Source of the DNA: Anaerolineales bacterium
GTDB lineage: Bacteria; Chloroflexota; Anaerolineae; JAAEKA01
Reading direction: 5' to 3'
Assembly (NCBI GenBank): GCA_020634615.1
Contig: JACKBI010000011.1
Coordinates: 124,001-188,000, forward strand
Length of the DNA stretch: 64,000 nucleotides
This document shows positions 7,488 to 15,651 of this stretch, piece by piece; positions within the stretch are counted from its first letter, which is position 1; each line of letters starts with the position of its first letter. The translations under genes were made by a program, and so were the position numbers. The notes beneath the pieces were generated by a model that saw only the letters and a list, made by a program, of their open reading frames with translations, ran no database searches and was not told the DNA's origin.

Positions 7488-8609
7488 TCAAGCCTCCTGA
7501 TCGCGCAAGATGAAGCGCTGAACCATCGAGATACCGAGAATGAACAGGAAGAAGAGGACGCCGATGGCCGACGCCACCGCGATATCCTGTTCGCGGAACC
7601 CTTTGCGCACCATGTGAAAGACGACCGTCGTCGTGGCGTCGTCGGGGCCGCCGTTGGTCATCACGTAGGGCTGTGTAAACAACTGGAAGGCGGCGATGGT
7701 GATCGTGATGATGATGAACACGAAGATGCCGCGCAGCCCGGGTAACGTGATGTTGCGAAACTTCTGCCAGGTGTTGGCGCCGTCGATGCTGGCCGCTTCA
7801 TAGAGAAAGTCGGGAATGCCCTGCAAGCCGGCCAGGAACAAGATCATTTGGAAGCCGACGCCCTGCCAGACCGACATGACGATGATCGCCAACATCGCCG
7901 TGCTGGTCTGGCCCAGCCAGTTGACAGCCGGGAGTCCGAAGAGCCCGATGAACTGGTTGACCAATCCGTTGTCTTTGTCGTACAGGAAGACCCAGACGAT
8001 CGAGATCACGACCATCGAGGTCACCACCGGGCTGAAGTAGATCGTGCGGAAGAAGTTGCGCCCCTTCAGTTTTTGGTTGACCAGAATGGCCAGCAGCAAG
8101 CCCAGCCCGGTTTGCAGGGGAATCACGATCAGCGCGAAGAAGATGACGTTGATGATCGACTTCATGAAGGTCGGGTCGCCTGCCAGCACATAATAGCGGG
8201 TGTCGCCGATGTTGAAGTCGAACCACTCGCGCGTGCCGGCGAACCGGGGATAGTTCTCCTCGTCGCGCGTGAAGTCACGCGAGCGCGGGTACACCAGATT
8301 GCCGTCTTCGTCTAGCGCCGGCTGGCCGGTGGCCGGATCCATGACCGGCTCCACCTTGAGCACAGCGACCTTGACAAGCCGCTGATAGTTGCGCAGACCG
8401 ACCGACTCGACCGGGTTAGCCGAGATCAGCCGGATGTTGGTGAAACTGAAGCCGATGCCGGCGAAAAACGGACCAATCAGGAACATCAGGAGCAGAACGA
8501 TTGCAGGAAGGCCCAGCAAGAGCGCGGGAACCATATCGTTCTCCCGGCTACCGCGGCGTTTACGGCCGCGTTTTGTTGAATCTGGCACTGAGGTGGGTAC
8601 ACTGGTCAT
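7488..8609 (-). CDS. carbohydrate ABC transporter permease (MalF/UgpA type)
   Basis: This 373-residue CUT1 permease has a first membrane segment near residue 30 and the remaining five after about residue 150. Between them is a larger extracytoplasmic region of roughly 100 residues (NYQRLVKVAVL...TRYYVLAGDPTF), typical of MalF-like subunits with a P2-type loop. The EAA loop reads FLYEAASIDGANTWQKFRNI near residue 280. It would form the translocation pore with the downstream permease. GGAGA precedes the ATG. Confidence 0.92.
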   Translation of the reverse strand: MTSVPTSVPDSTKRGRKRRGSRENDMVPALLLGLPAIVLLLMFLIGPFFAGIGFSFTNIRLISANPVESVGLRNYQRLVKVAVLKVEPVMDPATGQPALDEDGNLVYPRSRDFTRDEENYPRFAGTREWFDFNIGDTRYYVLAGDPTFMKSIINVIFFALIVIPLQTGLGLLLAILVNQKLKGRNFFRTIYFSPVVTSMVVISIVWVFLYDKDNGLVNQFIGLFGLPAVNWLGQTSTAMLAIIVMSVWQGVGFQMILFLAGLQGIPDFLYEAASIDGANTWQKFRNITLPGLRGIFVFIIITITIAAFQLFTQPYVMTNGGPDDATTTVVFHMVRKGFREQDIAVASAIGVLFFLFILGISMVQRFILRDQEA

Positions 8610-8678
8610 TGCTGGATCTCCATGGTCTGCCAGGGGTGGGTAGGAGAGACGGCGGGTCTCTCCTACTCGAAGTGGCTG

Positions 8679-8806
8679 TTTGGGAAGACTTCGGAAGTCG
8701 CTGGCTGCTTGTCAGGAGCGAACTGGAACGGCTGGCCCAAGCCCCTCGTGTTGACTCGGCAACTTCCGAAGTCTGATAGGTGGCTTTTCAAACAGCTTCT
8801 AACAGT
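8679..8806. repeat. GAAGACTTCGGAAGTCGC-type dispersed repeat, copy 2
   Basis: A nested inverted repeat lies between the binding-protein and permease genes. Outer arms are GCTGTTTGGGAAG and CTTTTCAAACAGC; inner arms are AGACTTCGGAAGT and ACTTCCGAAGTCT. The blocks match the copy at 3747-3793. Its place after the binding-protein gene would suit an mRNA-stabilising or attenuating hairpin that keeps permease expression lower than that of the binding protein; this is inference. Confidence 0.65.
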
Positions 8807-8837
8807 TTTAATGTGACGGAAACGCCTCGATATCAGG

Positions 8838-10193
8838 CTAGAAGCCGTAGTTGTTGTTGTCCTGGATGTCCTGGTTGATCGCGTCCACCGCGTCGTCCAA
8901 TGTATCCTGAACGTTGTTGCCATCACGGATCTTGATGGCGGCCTGCTCGAACTCGCTGGAGAGGCGCAGGTAGCCAGGCGTCGGCGGACGCATTACAGTG
9001 TAGCGGTTGGACATGTCGTAGAAGATCTGGTACGGGCCGCCTTCAGCATACTTCTCGGTCAGGGCCGCGCCGGCGGCTGTCGTCGGAACGAGACCGGTCG
9101 TGTTGGACATCAACGCAACGTTCTCCGGCTTCATCACGCTTTCGATGAACTGCCAGGCGCCGTCGGGATTTTCGCAGGCCGTGCTGATGCCCCACTGCCA
9201 GGAACCGCCGCCGATCTTGGGACCGTTGCCGAAGTCTACCGCGGGCAGGAAGAGCGCATCATCGCCCAGAGCAGCGACCACATCGTTGGCCGACCAACTG
9301 CCGGTGTACCAGAGGGCGCAGTGACCCTGCAGGAAGCATTGATCGTCAGCCGGCGCCGGGTTGACGTAGCCGTCAGCGAACAAGCCCTGGAACCACTCGC
9401 CCCAAGCCTGTGCCTCAGGCCCGTTGAGGACGCCCTCAGCCGTCGTGAAGGTGGCGCGGTCGATCAGATCGCCGCCAAAGCTTTGCAGCATCGGTGAATA
9501 GGCATAGGGCCACCACTCACCGGTCCATTCAGCGTTGACATCCATCGCGTAATCGAATTCGCCCGAGTCCTTGAGGGTCTTAAGGATCGTGTTGAACTCG
9601 TCCAGCGTCCACGGCTCGTCCAGGGTCGGGATGCGGATGTCGTACTTTTCGAGCACCGACTTGCGGGCGTAGTTCAGCAAAGCCACGTCGAACTGGCCCA
9701 TTGAGTACACCTTGTCGTTGTAGAGGCCAACACCACCCGTATTGATCCCGGCCAGCATGTCGGCAGGAACCGGCAGTTCCTGAACGTAGCCTGACCAGGC
9801 GAAGTTCGGCACAGTTGGCTGGTCAAGGTCGATAATGCAGGGCAGGCTGCCTGCTACCGAAGCCGCGGCGACGGAGTCGTTGTACGACGCCTGCGGGAAG
9901 GCTTCGATGACGACCTCAAACTGGTCCTGCGAAGCGTTAAAATCGTCGGCCATCTTGGTGATGACTTCCATTTCGCCTTCGTTGCCGGCCGAATGGGTCC
10001 AGAGTCCCAGTTTGGTCATGCTGCCGCTGGCAGCCGGCGCCGGCGCTGCCGTTGGTTCAGCAACAGCTTCGGGTGCCGCGGTCGGTTCTACAGCGGCGGG
10101 CGCCGCAGTCGGTTCGGCTGCACCGCCACAGGCGGCCAGCAGCACTGAAGCAATCAGCATCAGCGCGATCAGGGAAAATAGTCGGTGTCTCAT
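8838..10193 (-). CDS. extracellular sugar-binding lipoprotein (ABC importer, CUT1)
   Basis: This 451-residue solute-binding protein starts with a lipoprotein signal (hydrophobic stretch ending SVLLAACGG, lipid-modified Cys near residue 22). An Ala/Pro/Thr/Glu linker (EPTAAPAAVEPTAAPEA) tethers the domain to the membrane. The body matches family 1 (MalE-like) sugar-binding proteins, e.g. MGQFDVALLNYARK and GSWQWGISTACENPDGAWQF. Context points to sucrose or fructo-oligosaccharides as ligand. It is the first transport gene after a LacI-type operator; AAGGAG precedes the ATG. Confidence 0.92.
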   Translation of the reverse strand: MRHRLFSLIALMLIASVLLAACGGAAEPTAAPAAVEPTAAPEAVAEPTAAPAPAASGSMTKLGLWTHSAGNEGEMEVITKMADDFNASQDQFEVVIEAFPQASYNDSVAAASVAGSLPCIIDLDQPTVPNFAWSGYVQELPVPADMLAGINTGGVGLYNDKVYSMGQFDVALLNYARKSVLEKYDIRIPTLDEPWTLDEFNTILKTLKDSGEFDYAMDVNAEWTGEWWPYAYSPMLQSFGGDLIDRATFTTAEGVLNGPEAQAWGEWFQGLFADGYVNPAPADDQCFLQGHCALWYTGSWSANDVVAALGDDALFLPAVDFGNGPKIGGGSWQWGISTACENPDGAWQFIESVMKPENVALMSNTTGLVPTTAAGAALTEKYAEGGPYQIFYDMSNRYTVMRPPTPGYLRLSSEFEQAAIKIRDGNNVQDTLDDAVDAINQDIQDNNNYGF

Positions 10194-10229
10194 CTTGGTC
10201 TCCTTGAGTTAGGTGGGTAAGGATTGGTT

Positions 10230-10245
10230 ACTAATTCGTATTAGT
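10230..10245. promoter_or_regulatory. LacI-type operator upstream of the sugar-binding protein gene
   Basis: ACTAATTCGTATTAGT is a palindrome with ACTAAT/ATTAGT half sites and a central CG, the form bound by LacI/GalR-family dimers. It lies 37 bases upstream of the binding-protein start. Close matches sit upstream of the lacI gene at 11348-11363 and 11361-11376. Confidence 0.8.
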
Positions 10246-10293
10246 TGTTAGCAAAAGTTGGCGGTCGTTCGTCTCACTAGGCGCCTCCGAAAG

Positions 10294-11313
10294 CTATGCT
10301 GAGGCCCGCTCGATCAGAGGGCACTCGATAACGTGCTGGATGGGAGGAGCATCAGCCCCGGCGTGCTCCTCGAGGAAGTTGACTGCCCACTGGCCCATTT
10401 CATAATGCGGCAGGCGGACGGTCGTCAAGGGGGGGTAGAGGTGGGCAGCAATGGGTTCTTCGTTGTCAAACCCAACCACTGCCACGTCGTCCGGAATGGA
10501 CCGGCCCAGTTTGCGCAGCGCATCATATACGCCCATGGCCATCCGGTCGTTGAAGCAGAAGATAGCGGTCGGCGGGTCAGGCTGCAGCATGAGTTCCGTG
10601 GCCGCTTCGTAGCCGCCGCTGGAACCGCTGATAGCCCGTTTGACCAAGGTGGGATCGAAGGGCAGATCAGCCGCTTCCAGCGCTGCGCGATAGCCTGCCA
10701 GGCGACCGAAGGTGGCCGGGATTGGATCGACGTTGTTGAGAAACCCGATACGTTGACGTCCCTTTGCGAGCAGTGCCTCTGTTGCCGTCCGTCCGCCCTG
10801 TACTTCGTCAGGCACGACCGACGGAAAGGAGCGGTCCTCGGCGTAACAGTCGAGCAGAACACACGGCACGCCATGCAACGGCGCGGGCGGATTGGCACTC
10901 CGGTGGTACATCGTGGCATAGATGATGCTCTCCACCCGATGTTCCAGCATGGTGCGCACGGCTGCGTTCTTGATCTTTGGATTTCCGTCAGTGTTAACCA
11001 CCAGTAACAGCTTGTCTTGTTCCCACGCAGCATCCTGTGCGCCGCGAACGATCTGAACGGCATGTTCAGTCGTGGTAATCTCGTCGGAAATGAGGCCAAT
11101 CAACTGCGACTTGCTGGATCGCAGATTGCGGGCCATAGCGTTTGGCCGGTAGTCCAGGTCGTTGACTGCCTCCCAGACTCGCTCCTTGGTTTCGTCGGAG
11201 ATGCTAATGTCGCTGCGGTCGTTGATGACAAACGACACCGTCGTCTGCGAAACACCGGCGCGCTGCGCAACATCGTTCATGGTGGGTGGTCGTCTCGTGC
11301 GGCTGTCGGCCAT
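10294..11313 (-). CDS. LacI family transcriptional regulator
   Basis: This 339-residue regulator has an N-terminal LacI helix-turn-helix (PPTMNDVAQRAGVSQTTVSF, residues about 9-28) and a hinge helix ending in MARNLRSSKS. A periplasmic-binding-protein-like effector domain follows (TVRLPHYEMGQWAVNFL near the end). It is upstream of and collinear with the sucrose/fructan transport and hydrolysis genes. Matching palindromes upstream of lacI and of the binding-protein gene make it the likely repressor of both. The effector is probably sucrose, fructose or a phosphorylated derivative (inferred). Confidence 0.93.
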   Translation of the reverse strand: MADSRTRRPPTMNDVAQRAGVSQTTVSFVINDRSDISISDETKERVWEAVNDLDYRPNAMARNLRSSKSQLIGLISDEITTTEHAVQIVRGAQDAAWEQDKLLLVVNTDGNPKIKNAAVRTMLEHRVESIIYATMYHRSANPPAPLHGVPCVLLDCYAEDRSFPSVVPDEVQGGRTATEALLAKGRQRIGFLNNVDPIPATFGRLAGYRAALEAADLPFDPTLVKRAISGSSGGYEAATELMLQPDPPTAIFCFNDRMAMGVYDALRKLGRSIPDDVAVVGFDNEEPIAAHLYPPLTTVRLPHYEMGQWAVNFLEEHAGADAPPIQHVIECPLIERASA

Positions 11314-11347
11314 CGAATGGTTCTCGCTGAGAGTCTGAAGATGACAT

Positions 11348-11376
11348 ACTAATTGGTATTACTAAATCGTATTAGT
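11348..11376. promoter_or_regulatory. tandem overlapping LacI-type operators upstream of lacI
   Basis: Two palindromes share their inner ends: ACTAATTGGTATTACT (11348-11363) and ACTAAATCGTATTAGT (11361-11376), centre-to-centre 13 bp. They match the operator at 10230-10245 and lie 35-63 bases upstream of the lacI start, suggesting negative autoregulation. The 13 bp spacing puts the two dimers on different helical faces, or allows only one to bind at a time. Confidence 0.78.
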
Positions 11377-11642
11377 AATTTATCATACAGTTGCTCGTTT
11401 GTCAAGGGTTTTGGGAGGGCAATTTTCGAATCTGGCTGTTTTGTCAATGTCCAGACACTCGCAGACTGAACACAAATGTGCTATACTAACGTCTCTGTCA
11501 GCAAAGCAAACGCCATAGCAGACCCTGGAGCGCAAATCCTTTCCTTTGGGACTATCGAAGCCCCTGATCGGGGTTTCACCGCAGAGTCCGGGCGAAGCCG
11601 GTTTTGTCGACACGCAGCCGGGTATCGTCAAGGAACAGGAAA
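11377..11642. other. intergenic region between divergent lacI and the nitronate monooxygenase gene
   Basis: No protein gene is supported here. A possible -10 box TATACT occurs at 11482-11487 facing the monooxygenase gene, without a convincing -35 box. It would give a leader of about 150 bases containing GAAGCCCCTGATCGGGGTTTC (11559-11579), a stable small hairpin. No tRNA or known riboswitch fold is recognised. Confidence 0.4.
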
Positions 11643-13184
11643 ATGGGTAATCTACAACAGATCAAGCTGATTCAGGGTGGCATGGGAGTCTACGTCTCCA
11701 ACTGGCGGCTGGCCAGAGCGGTAGCTATGGAGCGGCCCGGCGAGACCGTAGGCACCGTATCGGGCACTGCACTGGACGTCGTGTTTGTGCGGCTGTTGCA
11801 ACTGGGCGACCCGGGTGGACATGCCCGCCGCGCGTTTGCTGCACTGGATGCCAAGTTCGACACCGATGTGGGCCGCAAAATCTGCGACCACTATTTCATC
11901 GAAGGCGGCAAAGACCCCGACGCGCGCTTTCGCAGCGCGCCGATGCAGGTCGTGCGTTCAGAGGACGGCAAGACGACCTTCGCCGCGCCCAACGGCTCTA
12001 GCGCGCCGACTCCCCTCACGCTCGACAGCGGCATCATCGAACTGTTGATCGCCACCGGTTTCGCCGAAGTCTGGCTAGCCAAAGAGGGTCACGACGGCAA
12101 CATTTTCATCAACTTCCTCAACAAGATCGACCTGCCGTTGATCTATATTCTATACGGCGCGATGCTCGCTGGCGTCGATGGTGTCATCGTCGGCGCAGGC
12201 AACCCTGATGGCCTGCCGGCGGTACGTTCCAGCCTGACGAGACACGAGAAAGTGATTCGTACTCTGCCGGTGCTGTACGCCGGCCCTGGTGAGCAGTTCA
12301 CGATCTCCTTCGATCCCAAAGAGGTTGCCGGCGGTGCATTTGCACGAACGCCACTGCAGCGGCCGGCCTTCCTGGCTATCGCCTCGCTGGAGGATCTGGT
12401 CAGCGCGTTGGCCGGGAGCGACAGCGAAGCCCCTGACGGCTTCATCATCGAGCACCACACGGCGGGCGGCCACAACGCCAACCCGTCAGGGCCGCTGAAG
12501 CGCGACGACGAGGGCCAACCCATCTACAGCGAGCGTGACGAGCCAAACCTGGCCATCATCAGAGATCTTGGCATCCCCTTCTGGCTGGCAGGCGGCTATG
12601 GCAGCCACAGCGGCTTGCAGGAAGCCCTGGCCGCTGGCGCGTGCGGCGTCCAGGTTGGATCGGTGTTTGCGTTGACTGAAGAGTCGGGCATGAAACCTGA
12701 GTACCGCACGGCCGTTCTCAAAGAACTGCGCAACGGAACCGATGACGCGGCGCTGGTGAAGACCACCCTCTTCTCTCCCACCGGGTTTTCGTTCAAGGTC
12801 GTCCAGTTGAAGGACACGCTGTCGGATGACGAGGTCTACGAGTCCCGGCGGCGCATCTGTGACATCGGCCTGCTGCAACAGCGCGGCCTCAGCAAGCCAG
12901 ACGAAGACGGGACGCGCACGCTCTTCCAGCGCTGCGCAGCCGCGCCGGTCGACAGCTACGTGGGCAACCGCGGCATCGAACGCAACACCGATGAGCGCCG
13001 CTGTCTCTGCAACGGCCTGCTGGCTTCGGTCGGCCTGGGCCAGGTCAAGAAGATCAGCGGCGAGTGGACGGAAGAACCGGCCATCATCACCCTTGGCAAC
13101 CGGCTGGATGGCATTCGCCGCCTCTCGCGGCAGGGCCAGACTCCGTATCATGTGCAGGACGTAGTAAACGACATTCTGGCGTGA
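11643..13184 (+). CDS. nitronate monooxygenase / 2-nitropropane dioxygenase-like flavoprotein
   Basis: This protein of about 513 residues belongs to the FMN-dependent nitronate monooxygenase (NPD) TIM-barrel superfamily. The N-terminal IQGGMGVYVSNWRLA matches the family's first strand with its FMN-binding Gln-Gly-Gly-Met. HHTAGGHNA resembles the catalytic-His region, and LAGGYGSHSGLQEALAAGACGVQVGSVFA is the phosphate-binding segment. At 500-plus residues it is clearly longer than usual, with a C-terminal extension (about residues 390-513) containing several Cys. Start chosen at ATG 11643, after AAGGA and next to the conserved IQGGMG segment. The physiological substrate is unknown. Confidence 0.8.
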   Translation: MGNLQQIKLIQGGMGVYVSNWRLARAVAMERPGETVGTVSGTALDVVFVRLLQLGDPGGHARRAFAALDAKFDTDVGRKICDHYFIEGGKDPDARFRSAPMQVVRSEDGKTTFAAPNGSSAPTPLTLDSGIIELLIATGFAEVWLAKEGHDGNIFINFLNKIDLPLIYILYGAMLAGVDGVIVGAGNPDGLPAVRSSLTRHEKVIRTLPVLYAGPGEQFTISFDPKEVAGGAFARTPLQRPAFLAIASLEDLVSALAGSDSEAPDGFIIEHHTAGGHNANPSGPLKRDDEGQPIYSERDEPNLAIIRDLGIPFWLAGGYGSHSGLQEALAAGACGVQVGSVFALTEESGMKPEYRTAVLKELRNGTDDAALVKTTLFSPTGFSFKVVQLKDTLSDDEVYESRRRICDIGLLQQRGLSKPDEDGTRTLFQRCAAAPVDSYVGNRGIERNTDERRCLCNGLLASVGLGQVKKISGEWTEEPAIITLGNRLDGIRRLSRQGQTPYHVQDVVNDILA

Positions 13185-13188
13185 TAAA

Positions 13189-13251
13189 CCCCGTTCGTAG
13201 TAGGCGCTTCAGCGCCGTTCCGAGGCGCTGAAGCGCCTACTACGAACGGGG
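13189..13251. repeat. perfect 28-bp-arm palindrome (GTTCGTAGTAGGCGC family), intact copy
   Basis: Left arm 13189-13216 and right arm 13224-13251 are perfect reverse complements around the 7-base loop GTTCCGA. The arms contain nested self-complementary parts (GGCGCTTCAGCGCC). It fills the gap between two plus-strand genes and could act as a strong hairpin on the transcript, but lacks a T run. The same arm sequence, split by another element, occurs at 62697-62954. Confidence 0.9.
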
Positions 13252-13260
13252 TACTTCTTC

Positions 13261-13917
13261 ATGATGGCGCAATTCCCCATTCTTATCGTGTTCCTGGAAA
13301 ACGCCGGCCGGGTGGCCGGCGTTGATTTGCCGCGCTGGGCATCGCAACTGCTGGACTGGAGCACTGAGGAATACGGCAAGCTGGCGGTGCGCTTGCAGGC
13401 CCGTCGCCATTACAGCCAGATTGTTTTTCTGGAAGACGAAAAGGCGACGGCCCGCCACTTGCTCCACGCCCTAATGGACGCGGACGACGCGGTGATCGAT
13501 GTGCTGATGCTGGTTCATGGCCAAGCCGGCTATGCCTGCGGCTGCGGCGACCATCGAGTCACTGCGGACTTCTTCGCGGCGCTGCGACAGCTTCAGGCGG
13601 CCGGGCTGGCCGGCTTTCGTCTGCGTGCGGTCTATCAGATGAACTGCTACGGGCAGACGCTGGGCGAGGAGTGGTTATCGGTCGGCGCGCAGGCGGTCAA
13701 CGGCGCGCTGGGTGTCAACTGGTTGCCGGAGCCGAGCCTGAGCGTCTTCCTGCACGGCTGGCTGGGCGGGCGGCCATTTGGGGACGCGGTGGAGCGCAGC
13801 AACCGCGCCGCCAGCCGTTTACTGGGCCAGGTCTGGCGCGGCCAGGGCAGTCCGCATCCCAAGATCGCCTCCAGCCAGATGCTGGTTTTCGGGGACAAAG
13901 AACTGCGCAGCCGTTGA
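13261..13917 (+). CDS. possible clan CD (caspase/CHAT-like) peptidase-fold protein
   Basis: I do not recognise a named family for this 218-residue protein. Its layout resembles a caspase-fold domain. A strand ending in His-Gly (VLMLVHGQAG, His86) is followed by a strand ending in Cys (RAVYQMNCYGQTLG, Cys129). Then come SVGAQAVNGALGVNW and LSVFLHGWLGGRPFGDAVERSN, which look like the aGA-AVvG segment and terminal helices of CHAT/caspase proteases. Other Cys and His (YACGCGDH) lie just after the His motif. No signal peptide and no partner domain are seen. It follows the palindrome at 13189-13251. Peptidase activity is inference. Confidence 0.5.
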   Translation: MMAQFPILIVFLENAGRVAGVDLPRWASQLLDWSTEEYGKLAVRLQARRHYSQIVFLEDEKATARHLLHALMDADDAVIDVLMLVHGQAGYACGCGDHRVTADFFAALRQLQAAGLAGFRLRAVYQMNCYGQTLGEEWLSVGAQAVNGALGVNWLPEPSLSVFLHGWLGGRPFGDAVERSNRAASRLLGQVWRGQGSPHPKIASSQMLVFGDKELRSR

Positions 13918-13971
13918 AAGCCGCGCGGTCGGTTGATCGGAATGGGAAAGTCGCAGAGCGCGGCAACCCTG

Positions 13972-14724
13972 TCACTGGCTGCTGGCGCCGGCCATCCGTT
14001 CCTGCAGCCCGGCAACATATGCGGTGTGTTCGGGCGAAACCAGCCCCTGCTGCAAGACCCGCAGCATGGCCGCAATATCGCCAGCCCACAGGGCATCAAC
14101 CGGCAGCCACAGTCCGGGGAACACCTCGCTGCGCATGATTCCTTCGGTGTCCGGCTGGAGCGACTCATAGACGCCCTCGCGCAGCACAAACCAATCCACC
14201 CGCTGTTCGTATGCCTGGGCCACCAGGTATTCCTGCACGCCGTTGCGGGCGTAGACGCGGCGCTTGTCATACATGTCGTAGGCGATGCTGCTGGCCGCAA
14301 TCTCCGCGATCAACTCCGGCGGGCCGGAAATGTAGTCGTCCTCGGTGATGCCCGAACGACCGCCCAACGCTGTATCCAGTCGCAAGAGGACGTCCGGTTG
14401 CACTTCGTTTTCGTTGTCCAGCCGCACTGTGGCGTTGTCGCTACCCGTGACGCCCGGTGTTCCCGCGATGTAAACTCCCAGCCACGTGTTGAGAATCAGA
14501 TGTGGCCGGCCGTGCTGAAGATTATGTACCGGTGATGGCATATGAACGATCCCCTCGATCAGTTCTGCTTTCTTAAGATCAGGACGCGCCTGATAGCGTC
14601 TCTCGAACTCGGCGCGCGACAACCGGTCGCCGGCATTCAGCGGCGGCGGGTCGGAGATCCTGACATTTTGGCGCGGCGTCGTCCAAACGGGCAGCTGTGA
14701 GAGGTCTGGAAGTTGAATAGTCAT
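13972..14724 (-). CDS. Uma2 family (DUF820) protein
   Basis: This 250-residue Uma2/DUF820 protein has an N-terminal extension of about 45 residues before the nuclease-fold domain. Motifs include KKAELIEGIVHMPSPVH, EVQPDVLLRLD and GPPELIAEIAASS, followed by YDMYDKRRVYARNGVQEYLV; the Asp, Glu and Lys form the presumed PD-(D/E)XK-like site. The start is the ATG at 14724, preceded by GAGGAAC. About 35 residues follow the domain. Function is unknown. It differs clearly from the copy at 3112-3732, so it is not a recent duplicate. Confidence 0.85.
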   Translation of the reverse strand: MTIQLPDLSQLPVWTTPRQNVRISDPPPLNAGDRLSRAEFERRYQARPDLKKAELIEGIVHMPSPVHNLQHGRPHLILNTWLGVYIAGTPGVTGSDNATVRLDNENEVQPDVLLRLDTALGGRSGITEDDYISGPPELIAEIAASSIAYDMYDKRRVYARNGVQEYLVAQAYEQRVDWFVLREGVYESLQPDTEGIMRSEVFPGLWLPVDALWAGDIAAMLRVLQQGLVSPEHTAYVAGLQERMAGASSQ

Positions 14725-14784
14725 CGAAAGTTCCTCAGGCGTTTGCGACTTGCTGTCCGATTCTACCATTTGCCCTGTGCTACG

Positions 14785-15588
14785 TCAACCCTGCGTCAGG
14801 AACGCCACCAGCGCCTCGATCTCGTCGCCGTCCAGCCCAAGGTTCGGCATCGTCGTACCGGGGCGCATGGCGGCCGGATCGACCAGCCAGGTTCGTAGAA
14901 ACTGCGGATCCTCCCGTCGGTCGGTCAGAATCGGCCCGATCATCGGTCCGCCAGCGCCGGTGGTGACGCCCGCGTGGATGTGGCACCCGCTGCATCCTTT
15001 CGCCACGAACAGCGCCTTTCCATAGGCTACCTGATCCACATTGGATGACGCAATGTCGCCTGCGCTGGACGCGATGGCATCCGCCGGCTGCGGGAGGGCA
15101 ACTACCCCTGTGGCCAGCACGAAACACAGCGGCAGGTTGAGTTGCAACGCTGATGCCAACTGGGCAAACGCAGCAGATTGCGGCGCGACCGGCGGCAACA
15201 CCGTCAGCGGTTCATACACGACCTTGGGGAACCAGCCAGGCTGCACGCCCCAATTCCAGTCGCCAGCGGCGGTAAACGTTACATCGACGAGGAAATGGCC
15301 CGTGTTACCGTCCTTCCTGGCGTCGAAGCGCAGCGTTTCACCGGTCGCGGGGTTGCTGGCAAACACAAAGACTTTGTTCACCGTCGTATCAAGATCGATT
15401 TCATGCAAACCGTGCTGGCGAATCGTAAAGCTCAGGGCCAGTGTTTCCCCCGCCCGCGGTTGCCGCGGCAACTGGTCCAGCGTCACGGTCGCCCAGCCGC
15501 CGGCCAGAGCCAGCGGCGCTGCCAGCGCCATCAGCATGACAGCCAGCAACGCTGCTGCTGCCGTCGTTTGTATCCTCTGCAACTTCAT
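14785..15588 (-). CDS. exported c-type cytochrome with an N-terminal immunoglobulin-like domain
   Basis: This 267-residue protein has a signal peptide ending near APLALAGGW. A beta-sandwich region (residues about 30-130) resembles YtkA-like or other small copper/extracellular domains. A hydrophobic segment around 145-165 is followed by a cytochrome c domain with the haem-attachment motif GCSGCH and a distal Met in PGTTMPNLGL. It would carry one covalent haem on the outside of the membrane, either anchored by the hydrophobic segment or processed. AAAGGAG sets the start at 15588. It lies downstream of the sigma/anti-sigma/Kelch genes, suggesting a shared envelope-redox role. Confidence 0.8.
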   Translation of the reverse strand: MKLQRIQTTAAAALLAVMLMALAAPLALAGGWATVTLDQLPRQPRAGETLALSFTIRQHGLHEIDLDTTVNKVFVFASNPATGETLRFDARKDGNTGHFLVDVTFTAAGDWNWGVQPGWFPKVVYEPLTVLPPVAPQSAAFAQLASALQLNLPLCFVLATGVVALPQPADAIASSAGDIASSNVDQVAYGKALFVAKGCSGCHIHAGVTTGAGGPMIGPILTDRREDPQFLRTWLVDPAAMRPGTTMPNLGLDGDEIEALVAFLTQG

Positions 15589-15651
15589 GGTCAGTTCTCC
15601 TTTCATCGCTCGCATTCACTTGCCTGGCCAGGCTGGTCCCCGACTGATTCT

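Noticed and set aside
11559..11579. Riboswitch or tRNA in the gap before the nitronate monooxygenase gene
   Set aside because: Only a single small hairpin is seen; no cloverleaf or known aptamer core can be traced.
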